Shown here: in pieces, positions 26,517-36,104 of the stretch
Layout: every line of letters begins with the position of its first letter
Numbering within the stretch: the first letter of the stretch is position 1
Source: Stenotrophomonas sp. SAU14A_NAIMI4_5
GTDB taxonomy: Bacteria > Pseudomonadota > Gammaproteobacteria > Xanthomonadales > Xanthomonadaceae
Direction: 5' to 3'
Length of the DNA stretch: 64,000 nt
Assembly (NCBI RefSeq): GCF_003086795.1
Contig: NZ_CP026003.1
Location: forward strand, 160,445 to 224,444
Program-made: the position numbers and the translations under genes
The notes under the pieces: generated by a model
Told to the model about the DNA's origin: nothing
Databases searched by the model: none
The model's input: the letters and a program-made list of their open reading frames with translations, nothing else

Positions 26517-28589
26517 ATGCAAGACCAGATTCTCCAGGCCCTGCGCCAGAACGACACCGCACAGGCCGTGCAGCTGGCACAGGCGTGGGTGCACGATGAA
26601 CCCGGCCAGGCCCAGGCCCACCGCTGGCTGGCGCTTGCGCTGCAGCAGCAGGGCCAGCCCGAGGCCGCGCAGGAACCCCTGCAGCAGGCGCTGCTGCTGG
26701 CCCCGGACGATGCACAGCTGCACCTGCAGCAGGCCGGCCTGCTGCTGGCCCTGCACCAGTTCGAGGGCGCCGACGAAGCGCTGCTGCGCACCACCGACCT
26801 CAACCCCAACGCCTTCGAGGCGTACCTGATGCAGGCCCATCTGGCTATTGGCCGCAACGACATCGACACCGCCGCACGCCAGGCCACGCTGGCCGCCAAG
26901 CTGCAGCCGGAGCATCCGGAAGTGCTGGCGCTGCAGGGCATGGTGGCCCTGTACCGCGATGACGCCGACCGCGCGCTGCAGCTGCTGTCCGAAGCCGCCC
27001 GGCAGATGCCCGACGATCCGCGCGTGCTGTACGCCCTGGGTTCGGCCTACCAGGCCAAGGACATGCTGGCCTTTGCCGAGCAGGCCTTCCGCCGCGTGCT
27101 CGACATCAACCCGAAGATGACCAGCCTGCACGGCCTGGTGGTGCAGCTTGCGCTGCGCCAGGGCAACGTCGAGGCCGCCCACCAGCAGCTGCAGCAGGCG
27201 CTGCAGGTGCCGGGCCTGGATACGCCGGCGCTGCAGCGCCTCGGTGCCGAGATCGCCCTGCAGGCCGACCAGCCGATGCAGGCGCTGGAGCAGCTGCGGC
27301 CGATGCTGAAGGCCAACCCGGGCGACCGCCGCGTGGTCGAGCTGCTGCTGGCCTGCTGGCAGCGCCTGGGCCGCGAGGAAGAAGCCCGCGCCGACCTGGA
27401 CGAGGTGCTGGCCGAGCAGCCGCAGCTGCCGCATCTGTGGCTGGCACGCCTGGCGCCGGAAGGCTTCGGCAGCCCGGGCGCGATTGCCGTGGCTGATCGC
27501 TGGATCGAGGCCATGCCCGAATTCGTCCCGGCCCTGGAAGCCCGCCTGCGCCTGCATGAAGCGGCCGGCGAAGCGGACGCCGTGGAGGCCCTGGCGGCCC
27601 GCATCGTCGCGCTGGAACCGGGCCGCATCAGTGGCGAAACCCGCCTGGTCGGCGCGCTGCTGGCGCGTGACCCGGCCGCCGCCGTTGCCCACGTGCAGGG
27701 CCTGGTCGACGCGGTGCCCGAGTCCCGTCGCCGCGAGCTGCGCACCTGGCTGGGCGAGGTGCAGGACCAGGCTGGCCAGCCGCGCGAAGCGCTGCGCACC
27801 TGGCTGGAGCTGCATGCCGAGCAGAACGCCGAGCGCCTGCCGCTGCCGCCGCAGGCCAAGGCACCGCCGAGCTGGCCCGACCTGGGCGAGGTCGATGCCG
27901 AAAGCGCTGCCTCCGCACCGATCTTCCTGTGGGGCGCGCCGGGCTCGGGCGTTGAACGCGTGGCGGTCACCTTCGCCGGGGCGAGCCCGGTGATGCGCAG
28001 CGACCGTTTCGCGCAGACCCCGCCGGATGACGCGTTCCAGAACTACTTCACCCTGCAGAAGCTCGCTTCCGGTGACCTCAGCCCCGAGGGACTGGTGAGC
28101 GGCTGGCGTGACACGCTGCGCCAGCGCGGCGTGCAGAACGACACCGTCATCGACTGGCTGCTGTGGTGGGACAACGCCCTGCTGTGGTCGCTGCGCCCGC
28201 ACCTGCCGCAGGGCCGCCTCCTGGTGGTGCTGCGCGACCCGCGTGACATGCTGCTGGACTGGATCGCCTACGGCGCGCCGGCACCGTTCGCGGTCAACAA
28301 CGTGGCCGAAGTGGCCGAGTGGCTGGCGCGTTCGATGGCCCAGGTGGCGACGCTGCACGAGCAGGATCTGTACCCGCACATGCTGATGCGCATGGACGAC
28401 GTGGGCGATGATCCGCGCGTGGTCGCCGGCATGCTGCAGGAGCTGTTCAACACCTCGATCCCGCCGGCCGAGCGCATCGGCCCGCCGCGTTTCCCGGCCG
28501 GCCACTGGCGCCGCTACACCGACGTGATGAGTGCAGCGTTCGATCTGTTGACCCCGGTCGCGGTGCGACTGGGCTATCCCGAAGCGTAA
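26517..28589 (+). CDS. TPR protein with C-terminal sulfotransferase-like domain
   Basis: A 690-residue protein. Residues 1 to about 450 are tandem TPR-like helical repeats ('HRWLALALQQQGQPEAAQEP', 'DDPRVLYALGSAYQAKDMLA'). From residue 469 there is a P-loop-like start of a sulfotransferase fold ('IFLWGAPGSGVERVAV') and, near 571, 'VVLRDPRDMLLDWIAYG', the 3'-phosphate loop of PAPS-dependent sulfotransferases. TPR-sulfotransferase fusions are known in bacteria. The P-loop lacks the usual TxT/S run, so activity is uncertain. No signal peptide. PEBP gene follows after 10 bp. Confidence 0.82.
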   Translation: MQDQILQALRQNDTAQAVQLAQAWVHDEPGQAQAHRWLALALQQQGQPEAAQEPLQQALLLAPDDAQLHLQQAGLLLALHQFEGADEALLRTTDLNPNAFEAYLMQAHLAIGRNDIDTAARQATLAAKLQPEHPEVLALQGMVALYRDDADRALQLLSEAARQMPDDPRVLYALGSAYQAKDMLAFAEQAFRRVLDINPKMTSLHGLVVQLALRQGNVEAAHQQLQQALQVPGLDTPALQRLGAEIALQADQPMQALEQLRPMLKANPGDRRVVELLLACWQRLGREEEARADLDEVLAEQPQLPHLWLARLAPEGFGSPGAIAVADRWIEAMPEFVPALEARLRLHEAAGEADAVEALAARIVALEPGRISGETRLVGALLARDPAAAVAHVQGLVDAVPESRRRELRTWLGEVQDQAGQPREALRTWLELHAEQNAERLPLPPQAKAPPSWPDLGEVDAESAASAPIFLWGAPGSGVERVAVTFAGASPVMRSDRFAQTPPDDAFQNYFTLQKLASGDLSPEGLVSGWRDTLRQRGVQNDTVIDWLLWWDNALLWSLRPHLPQGRLLVVLRDPRDMLLDWIAYGAPAPFAVNNVAEVAEWLARSMAQVATLHEQDLYPHMLMRMDDVGDDPRVVAGMLQELFNTSIPPAERIGPPRFPAGHWRRYTDVMSAAFDLLTPVAVRLGYPEA

Positions 28590-28599
28590 GGAGCCCCCC

Positions 28600-29208
28600 A
28601 TGCAGCTGAGCAGCAACAGCATCACCGCCGGCGCGCCGATCGACCGCGAATTCGCGGCCGGTGATGCCGCTGGTTTCGCCCCGAACCGCAACCCGCACCT
28701 GGCGTGGAGCGGCGTGCCCGATGGCACCCGCGCGTTCCTGCTGGTGTGCGTGGATCCGGACGTGCCGACCGTGCCCGACACGGTCGGCCGCAGCGACATG
28801 ACCGTGCCGCGCGACCAGCCGCGTTGCGATTTCGTGCACTGGGTGATGGCCGATATCCCGGCGTCGGTGCACGAGATCGCCGCGGGCAGCTGCAGCGATG
28901 GCTTCGTCGCCAAGGGCAAGCCGGCACCGGCCGGCCCGGCGGGCAGCCGCCAGGGCGTGAACGACTTCACCGGCTGGTTTGCCGGCAACCCGGACATGGC
29001 CGGTGATTATCTCGGCTACGACGGCCCGTACCCGCCGTTCAACGACGAGCGCGTGCACCGCTACTTCTTCCGCGTGTTCGCGCTGGACGTGGCGACGCTG
29101 GACCTGCCGCAGCGCTTCACCGCCGCCGATGCCTACCGCGCCATGCACGGCCACGTGCTGGCCGAAGCCACGCTGCACGGCACGTACACGCTGAACCCCG
29201 CGCTGTAA
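28600..29208 (+). CDS. YbhB/YbcL family (PEBP) protein
   Basis: A 202-residue phosphatidylethanolamine-binding-protein-fold member. Family motifs: 'NRNPHLAWSGVPDGTRAFLL' , 'VCVDPDVPTVPD', 'CDFVHWVMADIPASV' and 'YDGPYPPFNDERVHRYFFRV'. Bacterial members (YbhB, YbcL) have loosely defined ligand-binding roles; YbcL has been linked to suppressing host neutrophil migration in pathogenic E. coli. No signal peptide, so cytoplasmic. A strong AAGGAG ribosome site precedes ATG 28600, and the gene ends its operon at a SMAG cluster. Confidence 0.93.
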   Translation: MQLSSNSITAGAPIDREFAAGDAAGFAPNRNPHLAWSGVPDGTRAFLLVCVDPDVPTVPDTVGRSDMTVPRDQPRCDFVHWVMADIPASVHEIAAGSCSDGFVAKGKPAPAGPAGSRQGVNDFTGWFAGNPDMAGDYLGYDGPYPPFNDERVHRYFFRVFALDVATLDLPQRFTAADAYRAMHGHVLAEATLHGTYTLNPAL

Positions 29209-29218
29209 CGGCAATCCG

Positions 29219-29499
29219 GTAACGCCGGCCGCTGGCCGGCGTTGCTTTACTACTTTCTGTAGAGCCGAGCCATGCTCGGCTGCTTTCCACACAATCGAGC
29301 ATGGCTCGACTCTACAAAGGCAAGCCGACTAGCAGTCGGCTCTACCAAAGCAGCCAAGCAATTATCGGCATTCAGGGCTTGCACCCTCCGGGTAGAGCCG
29401 GCCGCTGGCCGGCTGCATCGTGGGGTCGCTGCTGAAACGAAGAAGGGCGGCCCTGTGGCCGCCCTCCAGAAGCAAGCCGACTAGCAGTCGGCTCTACCA
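29219..29499. repeat. SMAG/REP cluster (at least six palindromes)
   Basis: The 305-bp gap between the PEBP gene and the convergent META lipoprotein gene is nearly all palindromes: AACGCCGGCC-GGCCGGCGTT (29220-29242), an inverted dimer of TAGAGCCGAGC/TCGAGCATGGCTCGA (29259-29315), AGCCGACTAGCAGTCGGCT twice (about 29323-29345 and 29474-29498), TAGAGCCGGCC-GGCCGGCT (29392-29416), and GGGCGGCC-CTGT-GGCCGCCC (29445-29464). No gene is visible. Confidence 0.88.
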
Positions 29500-29513
29500 C
29501 GCGTTGTTCGGCC

Positions 29514-30338
29514 TTACCGCTCGGTCGCCGACTCGACCACCATGTCCAGCACGTACGCCTGCGACGGCGCATCGGCCGGCGGGTTCTTCACCGCGAAGCG
29601 CTTCACGCGCACCACGTTGCGCACGCCGTCTTCGTGGGTGTAGCCCTCGATGCTGCCGTAGAAGTTCTCGAACTTGCCCGGCTCGCCCTGCTTCAGGCCC
29701 TTGTCGTCGAACTTCACCTCACGCACCTGCAGGCACTGGTAATCCGGAATCAGCGGGTGCGAGCACTTCTGGGTCTTCGCGGCCACTTCCAGGAACACGG
29801 TTTCGCCCGGGCCGCCGTAGCGGGTCTCGGCGGTCGGTTCCGGTGCGAATACCAGCACGTCGCCCTTGCCGGTGGTCAGGGTCAGCGCGCCATCGGCACC
29901 CTGCGCGGCCTTCAGCTCGCCCTGCAGGCGGCTGGACACCGCTTCGTCCAGCGCCATCAGCGCCTTGTCGGTGCAGGCCATCATGGTCGACACCATCGCG
30001 CCCACCTTCAGCGTGCCGTTGTCGAGCGTGTAGCCACCGCCGAGGCGGTTGCAGGTGTTGCTCACCGACAGGCGGCCATCGGCGAAGTCCAGGGTGACCG
30101 GCTTGTCATCGCGGGCGAACAGCGCATCGATGCGCGTGCCATCGGCCGCGGTGGCCTGCTTCAGCAACCAGTGCTGGCTCTGCAGGCGCTGCGCATCCAG
30201 GTGCGCCAGCGTCTGCTGGTCGGCTGCCTTGGTGGCGGCCGGGGCCACGTCGTCGCCACCGGTGCCGGCCGGGGCCGGGGTCTGGCTGCAGGCGGCCAGC
30301 AGGGCCAGCGGGAGGAGCAGGGTGAGCGTGCGGTTCAT
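29514..30338 (-). CDS. META plus DUF4377 domain lipoprotein
   Basis: A 274-residue lipoprotein with lipobox LLAAC (C17). Residues about 50-155 match the META domain ('WLLKQATAADGTRIDALF', 'LSVSNTCNRLGGGYTLDN', 'MVSTMMACTDKALMALDE'), known from heat-shock protein HslJ. Residues about 180-270 match DUF4377 ('EVAAKTQKCSHPLIPDYQCL', 'ENFYGSIEGYTHEDGVRNVV'). META-DUF4377 fusions are common in Xanthomonadaceae. A strong AAGGAGACT precedes the ATG. Envelope stress or zinc/novobiocin tolerance have been linked to HslJ; a role here is inferred. Confidence 0.88.
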   Translation of the reverse strand: MNRTLTLLLPLALLAACSQTPAPAGTGGDDVAPAATKAADQQTLAHLDAQRLQSQHWLLKQATAADGTRIDALFARDDKPVTLDFADGRLSVSNTCNRLGGGYTLDNGTLKVGAMVSTMMACTDKALMALDEAVSSRLQGELKAAQGADGALTLTTGKGDVLVFAPEPTAETRYGGPGETVFLEVAAKTQKCSHPLIPDYQCLQVREVKFDDKGLKQGEPGKFENFYGSIEGYTHEDGVRNVVRVKRFAVKNPPADAPSQAYVLDMVVESATER

Positions 30339-30412
30339 GGTGGTGAGTCTCCTTGAGGAACCTGGAAAAACGGGTCGGGACCGGGAATGGGGTTGCCCGG
30401 CCCCGGCGTTGT

Positions 30413-31207
30413 TCAGCTACCGGCAGGCAACCACAGCAGCAATGCGGCGCCCAGGGCGATGCGGTAAACGGCAAACGCGGTGAACGTGTGCGACTTGATG
30501 TAGCCCATCAGCCACTTCACTACGACGAAGCCGGTGATGGCGGCGGCAACGAAGGCCACGCCGACGTCGGTCCAGTTCTCGCTGGCCAGGTTTCCTTCCT
30601 TGGCCAGTTCCAGGAAGGTGTAGGCGCTGGCGGCGAACATGGTGGGAATGCCCAGCAGGAACACGAACTCGGCGGCGGCCGCGCGGCGGCTCAGGCCCAG
30701 CAGCATGGCCAGGAAGATCGCCGAGGCCGAACGCGAGGTGCCGGGGAACACGCCGGCCACTACCTGCGCCAGGCCCACGCCGATCGCCACCGTCCAGGTC
30801 ACCTGGTCACGGTCGGGCAGGCGCGCGGTATACGCCTCCACCAGCAGCATCCAGACGCCGCCGATGATCAGCGCCCAGGCCACCGGGCCCACGGTTTCCG
30901 GCAGCGACCAGCCGGCCTTGCGCACCACCAGGCCGACCACGGCAGTCACCAGGAAGGCCGCGCCCAGCTTGAACACGTACTCGCGGTTCTCGCGCTGGCC
31001 GAAGCCGGTGGCCAGCTGCAGCAGGCGCTGGCGGAACACCAGCACCACGGCCAGGATCGCGCCGGCCTGGATGATGATGTTGAAGAAGTCCGAACGCGCG
31101 CCCAGCCAGTGCTGGGCAATCAGCAGGTGGCCGGTGCTGGAGATCGGCAGGAATTCGGTGAGGCCTTCGAGGATGCCCAGCAACAGGGCGGAGAGCAGAT
31201 CGGACAT
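30413..31207 (-). CDS. uppP: Undecaprenyl-diphosphate phosphatase
   Basis: A 264-residue inner-membrane enzyme that recycles undecaprenyl diphosphate to the monophosphate carrier used for peptidoglycan and other cell-wall polymers; also known as BacA because overproduction confers bacitracin resistance. Signature motifs are present: 'ILEGLTEFLPISSTGHLLIA' near the N-terminus (Glu-rich active site) and 'PGTSRSASAIFLAMLLGLSR' in the middle. About eight hydrophobic segments. The start MSDLLSALLL at 31207 is the conserved one; a longer frame upstream overlaps the glnA control region. Divergent from glnA. Confidence 0.96.
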   Translation of the reverse strand: MSDLLSALLLGILEGLTEFLPISSTGHLLIAQHWLGARSDFFNIIIQAGAILAVVLVFRQRLLQLATGFGQRENREYVFKLGAAFLVTAVVGLVVRKAGWSLPETVGPVAWALIIGGVWMLLVEAYTARLPDRDQVTWTVAIGVGLAQVVAGVFPGTSRSASAIFLAMLLGLSRRAAAAEFVFLLGIPTMFAASAYTFLELAKEGNLASENWTDVGVAFVAAAITGFVVVKWLMGYIKSHTFTAFAVYRIALGAALLLWLPAGS

Positions 31208-31294
31208 GGGTGGAATGGGCGCCGGCAGCGGAAGGAAGAAGGTCGAGAGGATAGACGATCCCTGCCGCACCAAACGGGTGCGGAAGGGGATGCA

Positions 31295-31311
31295 TGCACC
31301 CCTTTGGTGCG
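31295..31311. promoter_or_regulatory. Candidate NtrC-binding site upstream of glnA
   Basis: TGCACCC-CTT-TGGTGCG fits the enterobacterial NtrC consensus TGCACYA-N3-TGGTGCA with two mismatches. Its centre lies about 98 bp before the expected sigma-54 transcription start, a normal distance for an NtrC enhancer. The match to a consensus from other genera is what is seen; binding is inferred, and supported by the ntrC gene in the window. Confidence 0.6.
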
Positions 31312-31374
31312 CACCGCTGTGCACCGCGCCGGGGCGCTCTGTTTGAAATCAACGACTTGCGTTCTCGAAAAAGT

Positions 31375-31390
31375 TGGCACGGTCATTGCT
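31375..31390 (+). promoter_or_regulatory. Sigma-54 promoter of glnA
   Basis: TGGCACG-GTCA-TTGCT is an exact match to the -24/-12 consensus TGGCACG-N4-TTGCW. The GG (31376-31377) and GC (31388-31389) doublets are 10 bases apart as required. The start of transcription should be near 31401, about 31 bases before the glnA ATG. Confidence 0.88.
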
Positions 31391-31431
31391 CTACCTCAAG
31401 CAGGCATTCATCCCCATCCGAGGTCGTACCG

Positions 31432-32841
31432 ATGTCCGTGGAAAACGTTGAGAAGCTGATCAAGGACAACCAGATCGAGTTCGTCGATCTGCGTTTCGTG
31501 GATATGCGTGGCGTCGAGCAGCACGTCACCTTCCCGGTCAGCATCATCGAACCGTCGCTGTTCGAAGAAGGCAAGATGTTCGACGGCAGCTCCATCGCCG
31601 GCTGGAAGGGCATCAACGAGTCGGACATGGTCCTGCTGCCGGACCCGGCCAGCGCCTATGTCGATCCGTTCTACGCCGATCCGACCATCGTCATCAGCTG
31701 CGACATCCTCGACCCGGCCACCATGCAGCCGTACGGCCGTTGCCCGCGCGGCATCGCCAAGCGCGCCGAGGCCTACCTGAAGTCCTCCGGCATCGCCGAA
31801 ACCGCGTTCTTCGGCCCGGAGCCGGAATTCTTCATCTTCGATTCGGTCCGTTTCGCCAATGAAATGGGCAACACCTTCTTCAAGGTCGATTCGGAAGAAG
31901 CTGCCTGGAACAGCGGTGCCAAGTACGACGGCGCCAACAGCGGCTACCGTCCGGGCGTGAAGGGGGGTTACTTCCCCGTTCCGCCGACCGACACCCTGCA
32001 CGACCTGCGCGCTGAAATGTGCAAGACCCTGGAACAGGTCGGCATCGAAGTGGAAGTGCAGCACCACGAAGTCGCCACCGCCGGCCAGTGCGAGATCGGC
32101 ACCAAGTTCAGCACCCTGGTGCAGAAGGCCGACGAACTGCTGCGCATGAAGTACGTCATCAAGAACGTGGCGCACCGCAACGGCAAGACCGTCACCTTCA
32201 TGCCCAAGCCGATCGTCGGTGACAACGGCAGCGGCATGCACGTGCACCAGTCGCTGTCCAAGGGCGGTACCAACCTGTTCTCCGGTGACGGCTACGGCGG
32301 CCTGAGCCAGCTGGCGCTGTGGTACATCGGCGGCATCTTCAAGCACGCCAAGGCCATCAACGCCTTCGCCAACTCGGGCACCAACAGCTACAAGCGCCTG
32401 GTGCCGGGCTTCGAAGCCCCGGTCATGCTGGCCTACTCGGCCCGCAACCGTTCGGCCTCGTGCCGCATTCCGTGGGTGTCCAACCCGAAGGCGCGCCGCA
32501 TTGAAATGCGCTTCCCCGATCCGATCCAGTCGGGCTACCTGACCTTCACCGCGCTGATGATGGCCGGCCTGGACGGCATCAAGAACCAGATCGACCCGGG
32601 CGCACCGAGCGACAAGGATCTGTACGACCTGCCGCCGGAAGAAGAGAAGCTGATCCCGCAGGTCTGCTCCTCGCTGGACCAGGCCCTGGAAGCGCTGGAC
32701 AAGGACCGCGAGTTCCTCAAGGCCGGCGGCGTGATGAGCGATGACTTCATCGACGGCTACATCGCGCTGAAGATGCAGGAAGTGACCAAGTTCCGCGCGG
32801 CGACCCACCCGCTGGAATACCAGCTGTACTACGCCAACTGA
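31432..32841 (+). CDS. glnA: Glutamine synthetase type I
   Basis: A 469-residue GSI-beta enzyme making glutamine from glutamate, ammonia and ATP. Landmarks: '[17 protein letters not shown]', '[16 protein letters not shown]', the metal/ATP segment '[15 protein letters not shown]', '[20 protein letters not shown]' and the adenylylation site 'DLYDLPPEE' with Tyr398 (397 without Met1). So activity is probably controlled by GlnE-type adenylylation. Transcription appears driven by the sigma-54 promoter at 31375-31390 under NtrC. Start [10 protein letters not shown] is conserved. Upstream of glnK-amtB, separated by a palindrome and a 348-bp gap. Confidence 0.98.
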   Translation: MSVENVEKLIKDNQIEFVDLRFVDMRGVEQHVTFPVSIIEPSLFEEGKMFDGSSIAGWKGINESDMVLLPDPASAYVDPFYADPTIVISCDILDPATMQPYGRCPRGIAKRAEAYLKSSGIAETAFFGPEPEFFIFDSVRFANEMGNTFFKVDSEEAAWNSGAKYDGANSGYRPGVKGGYFPVPPTDTLHDLRAEMCKTLEQVGIEVEVQHHEVATAGQCEIGTKFSTLVQKADELLRMKYVIKNVAHRNGKTVTFMPKPIVGDNGSGMHVHQSLSKGGTNLFSGDGYGGLSQLALWYIGGIFKHAKAINAFANSGTNSYKRLVPGFEAPVMLAYSARNRSASCRIPWVSNPKARRIEMRFPDPIQSGYLTFTALMMAGLDGIKNQIDPGAPSDKDLYDLPPEEEKLIPQVCSSLDQALEALDKDREFLKAGGVMSDDFIDGYIALKMQEVTKFRAATHPLEYQLYYAN

Positions 32842-33528
<687 letters not shown>

Positions 33529-33550
33529 CCCCTTCCGGAGACTCCCCCAA

Positions 33551-34978
33551 ATGAAGATGCGCCTTCTCACCGGGTGGCAAGCCCGGTTCCATCTCGTGTG
33601 CCTGTTGATGCTGCTCAGCGCGCTCGCCGCCGGTGCCTGGCCGGGCACTGCCAACGCCCAGGCCCAGGTCTCGCCGCTGCCCAGCGAAACCGTCGCGGTC
33701 GAGCCGCTGCAGGCTCCGGTGGCCGCGGCACCGGTTGCCGCCGAAGCCGCCGCGCCGGCCTTCGACCACGGCGACGTCGCCTGGATGCTGACCTCCACCC
33801 TGCTGGTGCTGCTGATGGTGGTGCCGGGCCTGGCTCTGTTCTACGGCGGCCTGGTGCGTTCGAAGAACGTGCTGTCGGTGCTCAGCCAGATCCTGGTGGT
33901 GTTCTCGCTGGTGCTGCTGCTGTGGGTGTCCTACGGCTACAGCGCGGTGTTCAGTGCGGGCAATCCGTTCTTCGGCTCATTCACCGAGTTCGCCTTCCTG
34001 AAGGGCTTCACCCCTGATTCGGTCGGCAACACGCCCATCAAGGGCCTGCCGGATTATCTGTTCGTCGCCTTCCAGTCGACCTTCGCCGGCATCACCACCG
34101 CGCTGATCGTCGGCGCCTTCGCCGAACGCATCAAGTTCCGCGCGGTGCTGCTGTTCTCGGCGCTGTGGTTCACCCTCAGCTACATCCCGATGGCGCACAT
34201 CGTCTGGGGTGGCGGTTACCTGGGTGAAATGGGCGCGATCGATTTCGCCGGTGGCACCGTGGTGCACATCAACGCGGGCGTCGCCGGCCTGGTTGGCGCG
34301 TGGTTCCTCGGCAAGCGCCTGGGCTATGGCCAGACCGCGCTGAAGCCGCACAACGTGCCGTTCACCTACATCGGCGCGATGCTGCTGTGGGTGGGCTGGT
34401 TCGGCTTCAACGCCGGCTCGGCCGCTGCGGCCGACACCGTCGCTTCGCTGGCCTTCCTCAACACCGTGCTGGCCACTGCTGCGGCGGTGCTGGGCTGGAC
34501 GCTCACCGAAGCGATCACCAAGGGCAAGCCGTCGGCACTGGGTGCAGCGTCGGGTGCGGTGGCCGGCCTGGTCGGCATCACCCCGGCCTGCGGCACCGTG
34601 GGCCCGCTGGGCGCCATCGTCATCGGCCTGGTCGCCGGTGTGGTCTGCGTGTGGGGCGTCACCGGCCTGAAGCGCCTGCTGAAGGTGGACGACACCGCCG
34701 ACGTGTTCGGTGTGCACGGCGTCGGCGGCATCGTCGGTGCCATCCTCACCGGTGTGTTCAGCGCGCAGTCGCTGGGCGGCACCAAGGCCGATCTGGATAT
34801 CGGCCACCAGGTGTGGGTGCAGGTGGTCAGCGTCGGCCTCACCGTGGTCTGGTCGGCGGTGGTCACCGCGGCCATCCTGCTGCTGGTGAAGGTGGTGGTC
34901 GGCCTGCGCGTGACCGAAGAGGCCGAACGTACCGGCCTGGATGTCACCTCGCACGGCGAATCGGCCTACGAGGCCTGA
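33551..34978 (+). CDS. amtB: Ammonium transporter
   Basis: A 475-residue Amt channel with an N-terminal signal segment (cleavage near 'GTANAQA') and an Ala/Pro-rich linker before the core 'DVAWMLTSTLLVLLMVVPGL'. About eleven membrane segments follow. The twin pore histidines are in 'GGTVVHINAGVAGLVG' and 'FGVHGVGGIVGAIL'. AmtB conducts ammonium at low supply and is blocked by unmodified GlnK, whose gene precedes it, so the pair is a classic unit expected to be NtrC-controlled. The extended periplasmic leader is longer than in E. coli but common in this family. Confidence 0.97.
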   Translation: MKMRLLTGWQARFHLVCLLMLLSALAAGAWPGTANAQAQVSPLPSETVAVEPLQAPVAAAPVAAEAAAPAFDHGDVAWMLTSTLLVLLMVVPGLALFYGGLVRSKNVLSVLSQILVVFSLVLLLWVSYGYSAVFSAGNPFFGSFTEFAFLKGFTPDSVGNTPIKGLPDYLFVAFQSTFAGITTALIVGAFAERIKFRAVLLFSALWFTLSYIPMAHIVWGGGYLGEMGAIDFAGGTVVHINAGVAGLVGAWFLGKRLGYGQTALKPHNVPFTYIGAMLLWVGWFGFNAGSAAAADTVASLAFLNTVLATAAAVLGWTLTEAITKGKPSALGAASGAVAGLVGITPACGTVGPLGAIVIGLVAGVVCVWGVTGLKRLLKVDDTADVFGVHGVGGIVGAILTGVFSAQSLGGTKADLDIGHQVWVQVVSVGLTVVWSAVVTAAILLLVKVVVGLRVTEEAERTGLDVTSHGESAYEA

Positions 34979-35024
34979 GGTAACGGCGGGCAGCCTTCTG
35001 CCCTTGCGGGTGCCATGAGCCCTG

Positions 35025-35229
35025 GTGGGTGCCGACCGTTGGTCGGCACTCCCCCTCGGCCCTCTGTTCTGGTGGGGGCCATGAGTTCTGGTGGGTGCCG
35101 ACCGTTGGCCGGCACTCCCCTTGCCCTGGTGGGTACCGACCGTTGGTCGGTACTCCCCTTGCCCTGGTGGGTACCGACCGTTGGTCGGTACTCCCCTTGC
35201 CCTGGTGGGTACCGACCGTTGGTCGGTAC
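35025..35229. repeat. SMAG array with 38-bp period (five copies)
   Basis: Copies of GTGGGT(G/A)CCGACCGTTGGTCGG(C/T)A start at 35025, 35091, 35129, 35167 and 35205. The last four are spaced exactly 38 bp; the first is offset by a 28-bp insertion. Base changes in the stem are compensated (GCCGACC/GGTCGGC against ACCGACC/GGTCGGT), so the hairpin is kept. The linker CTCCCCTTGCCCTG is constant between copies. The array sits between amtB and the amidase gene. Confidence 0.92.
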
Positions 35230-35260
35230 CGCGTCATGCATCGTACCGCGTCATGCATCG
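35227..35260. repeat. 17-bp tandem duplication before the amidase gene
   Basis: TACCGCGTCATGCATCG occurs twice in direct succession (35227-35243 and 35244-35260), 28 bp before the amidase ATG. It lies where the promoter is expected. Confidence 0.85.
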
Positions 35261-35288
35261 TCGCGTGTGATCGCGCACAATCAAGCGC

Positions 35289-36035
35289 ATGCACCCGATC
35301 CGCACCCCCCTGATGCTCTCGGCCTGCCTGCTGCTGGCCGCCTGTGCTTCCGCGCCGCAGGAAAGCCGCAATCCGCTGGCTACCTGGGTGCCTTCGCCAA
35401 ACCAGAACGCGCGCGATCCGGTCGTCATCGTCATCCACCACACCGAACAGGATTCGGTGCAGCAGAGCCTGCACACGCTGCGCACCGCCAACAGCGGCGG
35501 CCGGGTCAGTGCGCACTACCTCATCGGTGCCGATGGCCACCGCTACCAGCTGGTCAGCGACGAGCGCCGCGCCTGGCATGCCGGCTCCGGCCGCTGGGGC
35601 ACCATCACCGATCTCAACTCGGCCTCCATCGGCATCGAGCTGGACAACAACGGCAGCACGCCGTTCACGCCCGCGCAGATCGCATCGCTGATCCTGCTGC
35701 TGCGTGACCTCACCGAGCGCCTGAACATCCCGCCGCGGCAGGTGATCGGCCACGCCGATCTCGCGCCGACGCGCAAGGCCGACCCCAGCCGCTTCTTCCC
35801 TTGGCAGCAGCTGGCCGAGGCCGGCTTCGGTGTATGGCCGCGTGCCAGCGATGGCCCCGCACCGGACGGTTTCGATGCGTGGAATGCGATGGCGCGTTTC
35901 GGTTACCCGATGGAGGATCGCGAAGCGGCCGTCGCCGCCTTCCATCGCCGCTTCCGCGGCAGTGACGACCTGCCGAAGATGCTGGACGCCGAAGACGCGC
36001 GCATCCTGCATTCGCTGCTGCTGCAGACGCCGTAG
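35289..36035 (+). CDS. N-acetylmuramoyl-L-alanine amidase lipoprotein (AmiD/AmpD-like)
   Basis: A 248-residue lipoprotein (lipobox LLAAC, C19) with an amidase_2 zinc domain. Zinc ligands are in 'VIVIHHTEQDS', the central 'RAWHAGSGRWGTITDLNSAS' and 'VIGHADLAPTRKADPSRFFP'. It should cleave the amide between MurNAc and L-Ala in peptidoglycan fragments on the outer-membrane side, as E. coli AmiD does. AmpD-like relatives influence beta-lactamase induction through muropeptide recycling, a topic of interest in Stenotrophomonas, but a link here is inference. Followed by mltA 69 bp later, also a peptidoglycan enzyme. Confidence 0.92.
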   Translation: MHPIRTPLMLSACLLLAACASAPQESRNPLATWVPSPNQNARDPVVIVIHHTEQDSVQQSLHTLRTANSGGRVSAHYLIGADGHRYQLVSDERRAWHAGSGRWGTITDLNSASIGIELDNNGSTPFTPAQIASLILLLRDLTERLNIPPRQVIGHADLAPTRKADPSRFFPWQQLAEAGFGVWPRASDGPAPDGFDAWNAMARFGYPMEDREAAVAAFHRRFRGSDDLPKMLDAEDARILHSLLLQTP

Positions 36036-36104
36036 CCTGAACACCCGCCGGGCGCGCCCGGCACAAGGTTGCCGGGCCACCATCGGCCCCACTACATTGC
36101 GACG

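Noticed and set aside
26307..28997. 896-codon minus-strand open frame over the TPR-sulfotransferase gene
   Set aside because: Antisense shadow: Gln/His/Arg-rich composition with no recognisable motif, while the plus strand encodes a clear TPR protein.
35025..35229. CRISPR-like regularly spaced repeats
   Set aside because: The repeats are palindromic SMAG units and the linkers between them are identical, not unique spacers; no cas genes are present.
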